64,000 nucleotides of DNA from an uncultured Cyclobacteriaceae bacterium (lineage in GTDB: Bacteria; Bacteroidota; Bacteroidia; Cytophagales; Cyclobacteriaceae), in NCBI GenBank assembly GCA_905479015.1, contig CAJQKV010000001.1, positions 29,787-93,786 of the forward strand, read 5' to 3'. Below the pieces are notes generated by a model, which did not search any database, was not told the origin of the DNA, and worked only from the letters and a program-made list of their open reading frames with translations. Shown here one piece after another: positions 1 through 9,360 of this stretch; the stretch's first letter is position 1, and the number at the start of each line of letters is the position of its first letter. A program made the translations under genes and the position numbers.

Positions 1-2
1 TA

Positions 3-380
3 GGTTCTGCATTAACCGAGTTAGATGACGGACCGGAAGATTTTGAGGTAAGAGGGAGGGATCTGATGACAGGAATTCCTAAAGTAATAAAAATATCTTA
101 TCCAGAGATTGCCTTTGCCATAGATAAGTCAGTGTCCAAAATTGAAGAGGCCGTATTAAAAGCCCTTGAAATATCACCGCCAGAACTCTCCGCAGACATA
201 TATGAAAACGGAATTTATTTAACGGGAGGGGGCGCGATGCTGCGTGGTCTAGATAAGCGACTATCACTTAAAACAAAATTAACCATTCATATTGCTGAAG
301 ATCCGCTCAGGGCCGTCGTTAGGGGAACGGGCTTGGCCATCAAAGAGCTTGATCATTACAAACCCGTATTGATGACTTAA
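3..380 (+). CDS. mreB: Rod shape-determining protein MreB, C-terminal fragment
   Basis: MreB is the actin-like cytoskeletal ATPase that organises the elongation machinery beneath the inner membrane. Only the C-terminal ~125 codons are in the window. The frame is open from base 3, so the internal ATG at 66 is not the true start. The protein shows the family's late region: the RGRDLMTGIPK segment, the glycine-rich nucleotide-binding loop LTGGGAMLRGLD, and the ending EDPLRAVVRGTGLAI. It is followed without any gap by mreC, as in the standard mreBCD order. Truncated by the window edge, not biologically. Confidence 0.95.
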   Translation, partial: GSALTELDDGPEDFEVRGRDLMTGIPKVIKISYPEIAFAIDKSVSKIEEAVLKALEISPPELSADIYENGIYLTGGGAMLRGLDKRLSLKTKLTIHIAEDPLRAVVRGTGLAIKELDHYKPVLMT

Positions 381-1184
381 ATGCAGCAATTATTTGCCTT
401 TTTATTTCGTAATAGGGTTTTAGGATTTTTTCTTTTTTTGGAGATAATCTCAATTTCACTCATTTTTTTTAATAATAATCTTTACAATTCATATCTATTT
501 AATACCTCTAATAAGTTTGTGGGTACGGTCCTAGAAACGAATCACAACATTGATGAATATTTTCAATTGGATGAGATTAATCAGGAGTTACTCATGGAAA
601 ACGCATGGTTGAGACAAGAATTGTCAAAAAAGAATTTAGGGGTTATGAGATACGATACACTTATGAGAAATTCTCATGTGCTCCCTGCCCAAGTAATAAA
701 TAATGAGTTTCAAAAAGAGGAAAATTACATGACCCTAGATAAAGGATCCTTATCTCATATTGAACCAGGAATGGCCGTAATTTCAAGAGAGGGAATCGCA
801 GGTATCATTAAATCGGTCAGTGGCCATTTTTCAACGGTCACTTCTATTTTGAATCGAAAATTGATGATATCTAGTCAACTGAAAAAGACGAATACTTTAT
901 GTACGGTCCAGTGGAACTTAGAGGGTCCTTTGGTGGCAGACTTAAAATATATTCCACGTCATATAAATATTCACATTGGAGATACGGTAAGTACTTCGGG
1001 TTTTAATGCGGTTTTTCCTGCAGAGATCATGGTAGGTACTATTATTTCATATCAGTTACCTGATGAGTCTCCTTTTTATGTGGCCAAGATTCAATTATCT
1101 ACAGATTTGTCATCAGTAGATGCCGTTTATGTGATAAGAAACCCATTAAAAGATGAGATGGATAGTTTACAAACCGTTTTATGA
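381..1184 (+). CDS. mreC: Rod shape-determining protein MreC
   Basis: MreC is a bitopic periplasmic scaffold that links MreB and MreD to PBP2 and RodA during sidewall synthesis. The 267-residue product has an N-terminal transmembrane helix at about residues 12-32. A charged, coiled-coil-like stretch at ~55-85 comes next, then the beta-rich MreC core with motifs such as LDKGSLSHIEPGMAVIS and GDTVSTSG. The ATG directly abuts the mreB stop and the 3' end overlaps mreD by four bases (ATGA), which indicates one operon with translational coupling. Length is normal for the family. Confidence 0.93.
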   Translation: MQQLFAFLFRNRVLGFFLFLEIISISLIFFNNNLYNSYLFNTSNKFVGTVLETNHNIDEYFQLDEINQELLMENAWLRQELSKKNLGVMRYDTLMRNSHVLPAQVINNEFQKEENYMTLDKGSLSHIEPGMAVISREGIAGIIKSVSGHFSTVTSILNRKLMISSQLKKTNTLCTVQWNLEGPLVADLKYIPRHINIHIGDTVSTSGFNAVFPAEIMVGTIISYQLPDESPFYVAKIQLSTDLSSVDAVYVIRNPLKDEMDSLQTVL

Positions 1185-1696
1185 ATAGAATCAATTGGAA
1201 ATTATTGATATTTTATTTTGTAGGATATGTAATCTTACAAATACCATTACTGCATAAATTCATATTGTTCGATGTAGCTTTTAGCTTTTTTTACTTGGGA
1301 TTTTTATTATTTTTCCCATTAGGACAAAATCCTATATTGAGACTGATGGCTGGGTTTTTAACGGGCTTATTTATCGATCTTTTTTCCAATACGCCCGGAC
1401 TTCATGCAGGCGTTTGTACTTTCATCATGCTTTTTAGAGATACTTGGTTAAGGTTTATTTTAGAATATGAAGAAGGAGCTCTAGATATGAATATTTATAT
1501 CTTAAAAATGAGGGGGGTATGGCTTTACGTTTTGCCATTTATTTTCATTCATCATCTTATGATATTTTGGATTAATTATGGCAGTTGGATGGGTTTATTT
1601 TTGACATTTGACCGAATTTTGGCCAGCACTATTTTTTCTTTTCTCAGTATTTTGTTACTTAATTTGGCAATTTCCAAAAAGCCAAGTCGGGTATGA
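1181..1696 (+). CDS. mreD: Rod shape-determining protein MreD
   Basis: This 171-residue, very hydrophobic protein has about five predicted membrane helices. Sequence conservation of MreD is low, so the call rests on membrane topology, size and position between mreC and the PBP2 gene. The segment with FLTGLFIDLFSNTPGLHAG resembles the conserved GlxxDlf...G region of MreD proteins. It overlaps mreC by four bases at its start and the PBP2 gene by four at its end. It acts in the inner membrane as part of the elongasome. Confidence 0.88.
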   Translation: MNRINWKLLIFYFVGYVILQIPLLHKFILFDVAFSFFYLGFLLFFPLGQNPILRLMAGFLTGLFIDLFSNTPGLHAGVCTFIMLFRDTWLRFILEYEEGALDMNIYILKMRGVWLYVLPFIFIHHLMIFWINYGSWMGLFLTFDRILASTIFSFLSILLLNLAISKKPSRV

Positions 1697-3492
1697 AAAG
1701 TCGAATTTTAGGTATAAGAATCTTTATAATCATTACCATTTTTGTGCTGTCCGTTAGATTATTTAGTATTCAAATCGTGGATACAAGTTATCAAGAAATT
1801 GCCAATCGGAATGTAATTCAACGAGCCATTGAATACCCTTATAGAGGTCTTGTATTTGACAGAAACGGGAAGCTTTTGTTGTATAATGACCCTATTTTTG
1901 ATTTAGAAATCACGCCTAAAAATGTAGATTTATCGGATTCATTATTGATTAAAAAGTTACTATTCATTACGCAAAAGGAGTTTGACCAGACCTACCTAAA
2001 GGCAAAATCTTTCTCTAGACATTTACCCTCTATCTTTTATAAACAGCTGTCCAATGAAAAATTCGCAGCACTCCAAGATAGAATGATAGATCTAGAAGGA
2101 TTTAATATAAACTCAAGAACTACACGGGGTTACGCTGAAACAGGATTGGCAAACATATTGGGTTATGTGGGAGAGGTGACTCGAAAACAGTTAGATGTGG
2201 ATACTACGGGCTATTATAAGTCAGGGGATAATATCGGGATTACGGGGATTGAAAAAACTTATGAAAGAGCTATAAGAGGATTGAGAGGGATTAAATACCA
2301 TAACGTTGATGCACAAGGGATCAATATGGGTTCCTTTGAGAATGGAGCTTATGATACTTTGTCTCAACCTGGATTGAATCTGGTACTGACCATTGATGGA
2401 GCGCTTCAGAAATATGCAGAAAGACTGATGGATGGAAAAACGGGGAGTCTGGTGGCCATTGATCCTTCGTCTGGCGAAATACTTGCCTTGGTTTCGGCGC
2501 CATCTTATGATCCTTCATTGTTTTCAGGTAGGGCATTCTCTCAGAATTTCGCAACGATTCAAAGGGACTCATTGAAACCTTTATTCAATCGTCCCTTACA
2601 GGCCATGTATCCACCGGGATCCATGTTTAAGACCATTCAAGCTTTGATTGCATTAGAACAAAATCAAGTGCGGGCCGATGAAATTATTACTGTAAATGGT
2701 CAACTTATTGGCGATCATGCGCCACCAGGCAGATACGATATGGAGCGTGCGATCACTAAATCATCAAATAATTATTTTTTTAAAGTCTTTCGTCGTGTCA
2801 TCCAGCAAGGAGAAGATCCGAGTCCCTTTATTGATAGTAGAATCGGTTATAGTAAGTGGCGGGATTATGTGTTGCAGTTCGGTTTTGGTAAGATGCTGGA
2901 TATAGACCTTCCCAATGAGAAGGCAGGTTTTGTCCCAAGTTTGGAATCTTATGATAAAATTTATGGGAAAGACGGGTGGAAGTTTTCTAATATTTATTCT
3001 TTGAGTATCGGTCAGGGAGAACTTTTGGTGACCCCCCTTCAAATGGCTAATCTGGGTGTAATATTGGCAAATAGAGGACATTATTTTACCCCACATTTGG
3101 TCAGAAAAGTGGGTGCTGAAAATTTAGATTTTAGTCAAAAGAAGTCCACAGAAATAGACACTGAACATTTTGAGAGCGTATTGAACGGAATGCAGGCATT
3201 GGTATCTGTACCTGGATCAAGGGCATATATTCCTGATTTGGTTTTTTGTGGTAAAACCAGTACCGTTGAAAATCCCCAGGGGTTGGATCATTCGGGATTT
3301 ATGGGCTTCGCTCCAAGGGAGGATCCAAAAATAGCCATTGCGGTCTATGTAGAAAATGCGGGTTGGGGAGCACGCGCGGCGTTGTCAACAGCTAGTTTGG
3401 TTATTGAAAAGTATTTATATGGGTCAGTTAAAAAGAAATGGCTTGAGAACTATGTTTTAAAAGGAGATTTTCAAGATGCGAAGCCAGAATAG
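1693..3492 (+). CDS. mrdA: Penicillin-binding protein 2 (elongation transpeptidase)
   Basis: Class B penicillin-binding protein of the elongasome that cross-links new peptidoglycan together with RodA. The 599-residue product has an N-terminal membrane anchor (~residues 7-25), a PBP dimerisation region (~45-210) and a transpeptidase domain (~230-585). The catalytic SxxK is visible as PGSMFK (Ser310, Lys313) and the SxN motif as Ser357-Ser358-Asn359. The third motif, normally KTG, reads Lys521-Thr522-Ser523, an unusual Gly-to-Ser change beside the active site. The rest of that region (ENPQGLDHSGFMGFAP) is typical for Bacteroidota PBP2. The gene overlaps mreD by 4 bases and rodA by 17. Confidence 0.94.
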   Translation: MKSRILGIRIFIIITIFVLSVRLFSIQIVDTSYQEIANRNVIQRAIEYPYRGLVFDRNGKLLLYNDPIFDLEITPKNVDLSDSLLIKKLLFITQKEFDQTYLKAKSFSRHLPSIFYKQLSNEKFAALQDRMIDLEGFNINSRTTRGYAETGLANILGYVGEVTRKQLDVDTTGYYKSGDNIGITGIEKTYERAIRGLRGIKYHNVDAQGINMGSFENGAYDTLSQPGLNLVLTIDGALQKYAERLMDGKTGSLVAIDPSSGEILALVSAPSYDPSLFSGRAFSQNFATIQRDSLKPLFNRPLQAMYPPGSMFKTIQALIALEQNQVRADEIITVNGQLIGDHAPPGRYDMERAITKSSNNYFFKVFRRVIQQGEDPSPFIDSRIGYSKWRDYVLQFGFGKMLDIDLPNEKAGFVPSLESYDKIYGKDGWKFSNIYSLSIGQGELLVTPLQMANLGVILANRGHYFTPHLVRKVGAENLDFSQKKSTEIDTEHFESVLNGMQALVSVPGSRAYIPDLVFCGKTSTVENPQGLDHSGFMGFAPREDPKIAIAVYVENAGWGARAALSTASLVIEKYLYGSVKKKWLENYVLKGDFQDAKPE

Positions 3493-4738
3493 ATACCAAA
3501 TAGATACCTTATCCGTGGTTTATTTTTTATCACTTGTTGTGCTAGGGTGGATTAATATATATGCTGCGGACTATGATCTGGATAGGACTGCTTCATTTTT
3601 TGATTTAAATCAAAGCGCAACAAAGCAACTTATTTGGATTGGGGCTTCATTCTTATTGATTGCAGTCATTTTTATTTTGGATTATCGGTTTTACGATTCA
3701 TTTGGTTATGTAATTTGGGGGGTATCCATTTTTTTTCTTTTGGCCGTATTATTTTTCGGCAAAGAAGTTGCGGGTTCAACCTCTTGGTTTGAGATTGGAT
3801 TCATAAAAATCCAACCATCTGAGTTTGCTAAAATTGCTACGGCCATCGGGTTGGCAAAATACCTAAGTTCACAGAATGTTGGAGGATCTGATATGCGTAA
3901 GTTGGGCATCTCTGCACTGTTATTTTTAATTCCGATGGGGCTCATTATTATGCAAGGGGATTTAGGGTCAGCGATGGTGTTTTGTAGTTTGATTTTGGTT
4001 TTATTCAGAGAAGGTCTTTCCGGAAAACTATTGTTTTTTTCTCTCTATGCGGGTATATTATTTTTATTAACTCTTTTGATAGATCAATGGATACTGCTTT
4101 TTATGGTATTTGCCTTGTTTTTGATATGCTTAGGATTGTTTATCAAGAATGGCAAAGCACTTATTTTTATATTGGTTTTTGCTATTCTAAGTTGTGGGTT
4201 AATTAAGAGTGTTGATTTTGTATTGAACCAAGTACTTAAGGAGCATCAGCGGCTTCGGGTCATATCCCTGATCAATCCAAATGCAGACCCACTAGGCATT
4301 GGATGGAATGTGATGCAATCTAAAATAGCCATTGGATCGGGTGGTTTTATGGGTAAGGGTTTTTTGAAAGGGACGCAAACTAAATTTGATTTTGTGCCTG
4401 CCCAAACTACGGATTTTATTTTTTGTACCATAGGAGAAGAGCAGGGATGGTTAGGAACAACCTTAATCATGACACTCTTCGGTGCTTTCTTTTTGCGGCT
4501 ATTGACGATAGCCGAACGCCAAAAATCAAGGTTTATAAGAATTTATGGTTATTCAGTGGTATCCATCATATTTTTTCATTTTGCTATAAATATAGCCATG
4601 ACCATTGGTTTATTTCCCGTTATTGGTATACCCCTTCCTTTTTTCAGTTATGGGGGATCGAGTCTATGGACTTTTACCATGCTACTCTTTATTCTCCTTA
4701 GGTTGGATAGTCAAAGAATGGAGCAACTGGAGCATTGA
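3476..4738 (+). CDS. rodA: Rod shape-determining protein RodA (SEDS glycosyltransferase)
   Basis: RodA polymerises lipid II into glycan strands at the sidewall, paired with PBP2. The 420-residue protein is polytopic, with about ten membrane helices. It carries the SEDS signature near the C-terminal half, FVPAQTTDFIFCTIGEEQGW, followed by GIPLPFFSYGGSS, where the SEDS family's conserved C-terminal region is expected. It begins inside the 3' end of mrdA (17-base overlap), so it is the last gene of the mreBCD-mrdA-rodA operon. The next gene is convergent and begins immediately after the stop. Confidence 0.95.
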   Translation: MRSQNRYQIDTLSVVYFLSLVVLGWINIYAADYDLDRTASFFDLNQSATKQLIWIGASFLLIAVIFILDYRFYDSFGYVIWGVSIFFLLAVLFFGKEVAGSTSWFEIGFIKIQPSEFAKIATAIGLAKYLSSQNVGGSDMRKLGISALLFLIPMGLIIMQGDLGSAMVFCSLILVLFREGLSGKLLFFSLYAGILFLLTLLIDQWILLFMVFALFLICLGLFIKNGKALIFILVFAILSCGLIKSVDFVLNQVLKEHQRLRVISLINPNADPLGIGWNVMQSKIAIGSGGFMGKGFLKGTQTKFDFVPAQTTDFIFCTIGEEQGWLGTTLIMTLFGAFFLRLLTIAERQKSRFIRIYGYSVVSIIFFHFAINIAMTIGLFPVIGIPLPFFSYGGSSLWTFTMLLFILLRLDSQRMEQLEH

Positions 4739-6391
4739 TTAGCGAAATCGTCTGAAGATAATTTTTAATAATTCTTTGACAATTTCGGCATTCATATCCC
4801 ATTGGTATTCCTTGGCTTCATTACGAATTAAATGTTCGACGGCTGCATCAAAGTTTTCTAAACGCTCAATTTTTATGATGGTGGCTTTAAATTTCTCATC
4901 ACTGTCTCCAAATAATTCTTTCACAAACATGTACTGATGATTGATTGAAATATTAGATAAAATACTGGTAATCCGTTCTTCCTGATGGGTGTCTGCTATC
5001 GTTTTGGTTTCAGACTGGAATTGCTCGTTGATGGTTTCAAAGTCTAACTTTGACAATTCGGGTTCTTTTCTGTAGCCTAAATCATCGTTAAAGTTTTCAG
5101 ATGTACTCGAAGAAGTCTTTTTGTTTTTGTAAACTTCAATGATCGGATCTTCTAATGGGAAATCATCGACTTCATCTTTTATTCCATTATCCGTATCAAT
5201 TTCATCTAAAGTTTGAAATTTATCCATCGAGACATCATTATCGGTTTCCAAAGAAAAATCACTGGTTGATCTTTCTAATTCTTCATTTATGTAATCATTG
5301 TTTTTTGTTGAGTCCTGCTTTTCGGTTGAGAAAGTGCTTTCATTGGAGGAGGATGCTTCCATCGGACCCACTTCTTCAACAGATTCTTCGAGAGGCAAAT
5401 CATCTGTAGGGTCTGTAGTGATTTCAGAAAGGGCTTCCTTATCATCTGGCTGATCTGAGGGAGATTGATCGCTGCTTGTTGAGTGCGCTACTAGATCTTT
5501 ATTTTCTGGACTGGGCGGGTCTTCTTCCATCTCTGCCACGGGATCATCTTGCATTGTTGAGGCCATTTCTGCCTCATGAGGACTCGGTGATTCAGTTTCA
5601 GGAGCGCTTTTTTCGATAACTACTTCTGATGGTGGATCACTATCTTTTGGGTCTGAGCGGTCTTCAGCGCTGCCCATTTGATGGATGGTTTCTTGTACTT
5701 TATCTTCAACATCTTCATGCTCGCCAGAGAGCTCTCTGATGATTAAATTTCGTTCATTATTTTTTTTAATGGATTGACTAACCTTGAATAATTCTTGTTT
5801 TTCTAGAATGAGAATTTCGGATAGCTGCTCAACAAGCTGATGCTCACCAAGCGTATGCTTCTCGAAAAAAGCAATAGCGAACCTTTTTAGGTGTTTTGGA
5901 TCATTTGCTTCGAAAACGTCTAAAAAATCTAATATCAAGGATTTATGAAATACTAAGTATTTTGCAAACTGTGGAATGAATTTCTTGTTAAAGAGTAGTT
6001 CCGGTCTTTTTTTGATTTCATTATCCAAGTAGGTTGCAGGATCAAAATTGAGGACAATAAGGTCTTCGACTGCCTTTACGATAATAGGTTTTAGGTTTTC
6101 CGCATTGACAGAAATATTTTGGGAAAGCACATTCATGAACTTCGAAATCATTACTTTCACTTCTGGCGCATGATAATCAAAATAAGGACTTTCAATTTTT
6201 TTTATTTCTTCTTGCCAGCGTTCAAAGAGAGATTTAATGATGAATAGATTTAACTGTTTGATTGGCGATATATTTAGAATTTCCTTACCTGTGAGCATTT
6301 CTTTTTCTTTGAATGCCTGGGCAATCAGTTGCTCTGAAAAAACAGTTTTATATTGACTGATAAAGGTTGGGTTTAATTTTTCTTTTATCAT
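4739..6391 (-). CDS. Hypothetical protein with acidic low-complexity centre
   Basis: I cannot assign a function. The 550-residue product has three parts. An N-terminal helical region (~1-215) is charged. A long Ser/Asp/Glu/Pro-rich, probably disordered, acidic stretch follows (~220-440). A compact C-terminal domain (~445-550) contains a segment with INHQYMFVKELFGD and ends in the basic tail IIFRRFR. The C-terminal module resembles one I associate with uncharacterised Bacteroidota proteins in which an L/FxxELFGG-type motif is followed by a helical region. No signal peptide or membrane helix is seen, so it is probably cytoplasmic. It converges on rodA with no gap between the two stop codons. 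Confidence 0.75.
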   Translation of the reverse strand: MIKEKLNPTFISQYKTVFSEQLIAQAFKEKEMLTGKEILNISPIKQLNLFIIKSLFERWQEEIKKIESPYFDYHAPEVKVMISKFMNVLSQNISVNAENLKPIIVKAVEDLIVLNFDPATYLDNEIKKRPELLFNKKFIPQFAKYLVFHKSLILDFLDVFEANDPKHLKRFAIAFFEKHTLGEHQLVEQLSEILILEKQELFKVSQSIKKNNERNLIIRELSGEHEDVEDKVQETIHQMGSAEDRSDPKDSDPPSEVVIEKSAPETESPSPHEAEMASTMQDDPVAEMEEDPPSPENKDLVAHSTSSDQSPSDQPDDKEALSEITTDPTDDLPLEESVEEVGPMEASSSNESTFSTEKQDSTKNNDYINEELERSTSDFSLETDNDVSMDKFQTLDEIDTDNGIKDEVDDFPLEDPIIEVYKNKKTSSSTSENFNDDLGYRKEPELSKLDFETINEQFQSETKTIADTHQEERITSILSNISINHQYMFVKELFGDSDEKFKATIIKIERLENFDAAVEHLIRNEAKEYQWDMNAEIVKELLKIIFRRFR

Positions 6392-6683
6392 AGGGGCATC
6401 GAAAAACGCTAAGTTTAATAATTCTAGTGCTGGGTAAAGCTATTGATTAGGAGGATAAAAATGAAAGGCTAAAGATTATTTTATGAAATCGAATGGATTT
6501 CTTTCAAGGATAATTAAAATGAAAGCAGGCCAATCTTCAAAAATTTTAACAGTTCCTGATATTTTAAAATTATTTTTGAGTAATGATCTTTAAATCAGTT
6601 TTAAAGATGAAGATGATTGAATGCATTAGGCATGAAATATACTCAAGGTAAGTCATTGTCAAAAAGAGCTAAATTATTTTATA

Positions 6684-7214
6684 ATGGGACAAATTGAAGT
6701 GATATGCGGGCCCATGTTTGCAGGTAAAACGGAAGCCCTTATTGGAAGATTAACTGAGGCTTCAAAGAGGGGAGCCCGTGTCCAAATTTTCAAACCACTG
6801 TTAGATAATCGGTATGCTGAAGAGGTGATTATGTCACATAATTCAAACAGCTTACCCGCTTTGCCTGTGCGCAAGGCCAAGGACATACTGAGTAAACTTG
6901 ACTTTTGTGATGTCGTGGGTATTGATGAGGTTCAGTTTTTTGATGAGGGACTTATCAACTGTGTCAATATTTTGGCCAATCAAGGGAAGCGTGTAGTACT
7001 ATCAGGCTTAGATATGGATTATCTTGGTAAACCTTTTGATTTAGTTGCCCGTCTCATGAGCATAGCCGAATATGTCACTAAATTACAGGGGATATGCACG
7101 CAATGCGGAGCTGCCGCTTTTTTTTCACATAGATTATCGAAGTCCAAACGGAAAATATTACTTGGAGAGCGAAAAGAGTATGAAGTATTATGCAGAGCAT
7201 GTTTTTATGATTAG
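6684..7214 (+). CDS. tdk: Thymidine kinase (type II)
   Basis: Phosphorylates thymidine to dTMP with ATP in the pyrimidine salvage pathway. The 176-residue product has the Walker A loop GPMFAGKT near residues 9-16, the catalytic/Walker B-like segment GIDEVQFFD, and a zinc-binding lasso with CTQCG and a later CRAC pair. This matches type II thymidine kinases in length and order. The upstream ~290 bases hold no recognisable gene. The 3' end overlaps the start of the PorZ-like gene by eight bases. Confidence 0.95.
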   Translation: MGQIEVICGPMFAGKTEALIGRLTEASKRGARVQIFKPLLDNRYAEEVIMSHNSNSLPALPVRKAKDILSKLDFCDVVGIDEVQFFDEGLINCVNILANQGKRVVLSGLDMDYLGKPFDLVARLMSIAEYVTKLQGICTQCGAAAFFSHRLSKSKRKILLGERKEYEVLCRACFYD

Positions 7215-9360
7215 AAAAGGCATTTGTTTCGTAATTGTTGTAATGGCATTTTCTCACACCTCCTTGCTTGCACAGCAAATGGCTGTAGGATCTTGGGAGA
7301 GCCATTTTAGTTATGCTGAAGGACGCCATCTTGCTGTAGGGAACGGCACTGTGTTCTGTGCTGCTGCTCATGGACTTTTTAGTGTTAAGGAAAATATTGT
7401 GGAAGTCATTGATAAAAATAGGGGACTTTCCGGCGTCAGTGTTTCAGCGCTAAATTTTTTCGAAGAAGCACAGTTATTAGTGATTGGTTATGAAGAGGGC
7501 ATCATTGATCTGGTTTATACGGATCACATAGTTTCGATTCAAACGATAAGCAATATCGAAATGATTACTTTAAAAGCGATCAATGATTTTGTAAATCAGG
7601 GGAATCGTATTTATTTGGCAACCGATATGGGCATCGCCTTACTTGATTTGACAACTGAGGAGATCAGCGATTTTTATAGTGAAATTGGGCCTAATGGAGC
7701 GGTGGTGTCTGTTCAGGATTTATTTTTGTATAATGATAGTTTGTTTGCGATTTCAAGTGAAGGCATCATGGCGGCGGATTTAAATGCAAATCTTTTTGAT
7801 TTTAATAATTGGTTTTTTTACCCAGAAACATCGATTCTTAAACCCGCGAGTATATTTGAGCTTTCGGATGGTCTAGCGGTTTTGAATGAAGATTATTTGT
7901 TTATGAAATCTAATGAGGTATGGGATACCTTGTTGGTCCTGCCAGAAGTAATGAATCAAGTGATTTCCACGAATCAAAACACCTATTTTTTATCAGATCA
8001 AGGGATTTATGAAATGTTAGAGAGAGCCGTTGTGCCCTTAATACAAGATCGTTTCAGTTCGGGTCATGACCTCATAGTGAATGGAGAAGAATTTTGGATT
8101 GCTGATGGAGATTTGGGTTTGATCCATATCACTAAAGATATGGATCAACAGGTGAGACCCAATGGTCCTATGTACGATGACATATCAGGAATGGATATCA
8201 TTGGAGACGATTTATATGTCTTTCATGCCCCTGATCCAGATACATCATTGACTGAAACTATCGAGGGTTATTCCGTATTTAACGGAGATCAATGGGAAGT
8301 ACACGAGATTGAGGGCTTAAATAATATTTCAGGGGCAGTACAGTTTAAAGGTCAGTTGTTTTTATCCTCTCATGGACAAGGCGTTTATGATTATGCGGGT
8401 GCAAAATTACTTACCGATCCAGAATTAAAAAATGCTTCGATTACCGACATGTGGTCTACGGATGATTTTTTATGGTTTACTAATTATATGAGTCAGGCAC
8501 CTTTAGGCAGCTTTGATGGAGAAAGCCTTTCTTTTTTATCTAGCGATCAATTGGGGACGACTACCCCGTTGTCCTTAAATGGTTCATCCGAAAATGTATT
8601 ATGGATTAAAAATAGTTTCACTGAGGGTTATGGAGTTATAGCTTTTGATCCTTCAAAAAATTTAATTTGGGGGGTGGGGCCTTCATCGAATATTCCTTCA
8701 ACTGCCGTCAATGATATTGAAGTGAATCGAGATGATGAGCTTTGGATGGCAACGAAAGGGGGCCCGGCTTATTTTACAGATGCCTCTTTCATTTCCGAAG
8801 AAGCGCAAGCTTATGTCCCTTATTTTGAGAATGAGGTCTTATTTGAAGATGAAAATGTTACTGCGGTGGCATTTGATGGTGGAGATCGATTGTGGTTGGG
8901 TAGCGAACGAGGTTTATGGGCCTTTAGCAAAACACTTCAGACGCAGATACATCATTTTACAAGTGAAAATTCATTTTTACCATCAAGTTCGATTTTGGAA
9001 TTAGCTTATGATGGTCAATCAGGCGTTCTCTTCGTACTAACGGAAGAGGGCTTAGTCTCTTACCAAACCAACTCATCAGCACCTCTATCATCAAACAGTC
9101 AGGTTACCATCTATCCCAATCCCATTACGGCTAGTTATGATGGAGATCTGATTATTTCTGGGATCGTCGGGGATGCCTTGATAAAGTTTGCCACGATTGA
9201 GGGTAAGATTTTATATGAGACCCAAGCCAATGGAAGTACGGCCTCTTGGGATTTGATAAAGTTTAATGGGGAGCGGTTATTAAATGGAATCTATTTGGTC
9301 TTTGTTACAGACTTAAATGGGTTGGAAAAATGGGTTGGAAAATTTGCTATTGTGAGATGA
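7207..9360 (+). CDS. porZ: PorZ-like T9SS protein with beta-propellers and sorting domain
   Basis: PorZ is a surface component of the type IX secretion system attachment complex that handles anionic LPS in Porphyromonas. The chosen ATG at 7207 gives a signal peptide (MIRKGICFVIVVMAF, cleavage after LLAQ). A longer frame opens at 7072 but lies inside tdk and would bury the signal. The 717 residues start with the PorZ-like WESHFSYAEG motif. Two-component-regulator-type propeller repeats follow. The last ~80 residues form a type A T9SS C-terminal domain beginning VTIYPNPI and ending GIYLVFVTDLNG...KFAIVR. Family length is ~700-800. It overlaps recO by four bases (ATGA); I recall a recO neighbour for this family in other Bacteroidota, but that is memory, not checked. 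Confidence 0.82.
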   Translation: MIRKGICFVIVVMAFSHTSLLAQQMAVGSWESHFSYAEGRHLAVGNGTVFCAAAHGLFSVKENIVEVIDKNRGLSGVSVSALNFFEEAQLLVIGYEEGIIDLVYTDHIVSIQTISNIEMITLKAINDFVNQGNRIYLATDMGIALLDLTTEEISDFYSEIGPNGAVVSVQDLFLYNDSLFAISSEGIMAADLNANLFDFNNWFFYPETSILKPASIFELSDGLAVLNEDYLFMKSNEVWDTLLVLPEVMNQVISTNQNTYFLSDQGIYEMLERAVVPLIQDRFSSGHDLIVNGEEFWIADGDLGLIHITKDMDQQVRPNGPMYDDISGMDIIGDDLYVFHAPDPDTSLTETIEGYSVFNGDQWEVHEIEGLNNISGAVQFKGQLFLSSHGQGVYDYAGAKLLTDPELKNASITDMWSTDDFLWFTNYMSQAPLGSFDGESLSFLSSDQLGTTTPLSLNGSSENVLWIKNSFTEGYGVIAFDPSKNLIWGVGPSSNIPSTAVNDIEVNRDDELWMATKGGPAYFTDASFISEEAQAYVPYFENEVLFEDENVTAVAFDGGDRLWLGSERGLWAFSKTLQTQIHHFTSENSFLPSSSILELAYDGQSGVLFVLTEEGLVSYQTNSSAPLSSNSQVTIYPNPITASYDGDLIISGIVGDALIKFATIEGKILYETQANGSTASWDLIKFNGERLLNGIYLVFVTDLNGLEKWVGKFAIVR

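Noticed and set aside
2764..3096. Antisense open frames within mrdA and other genes (also at 2321, 5155, 26084 and 36322)
   Set aside because: They lie wholly inside well-supported genes on the other strand, have no start signals and no recognisable domains; they are shadows of coding sequence.
6392..6683. Short ORF of 36 codons and a TATTTTTG box at 6571-6578 upstream of tdk
   Set aside because: The ORF has no recognisable features and the box has no -33 partner; kept out of the feature list.
7072..7206. N-terminal extension of the PorZ-like gene back to 7072
   Set aside because: The extension would run through the zinc-lasso region of tdk and bury a clear signal peptide; ATG 7207 is preferred.
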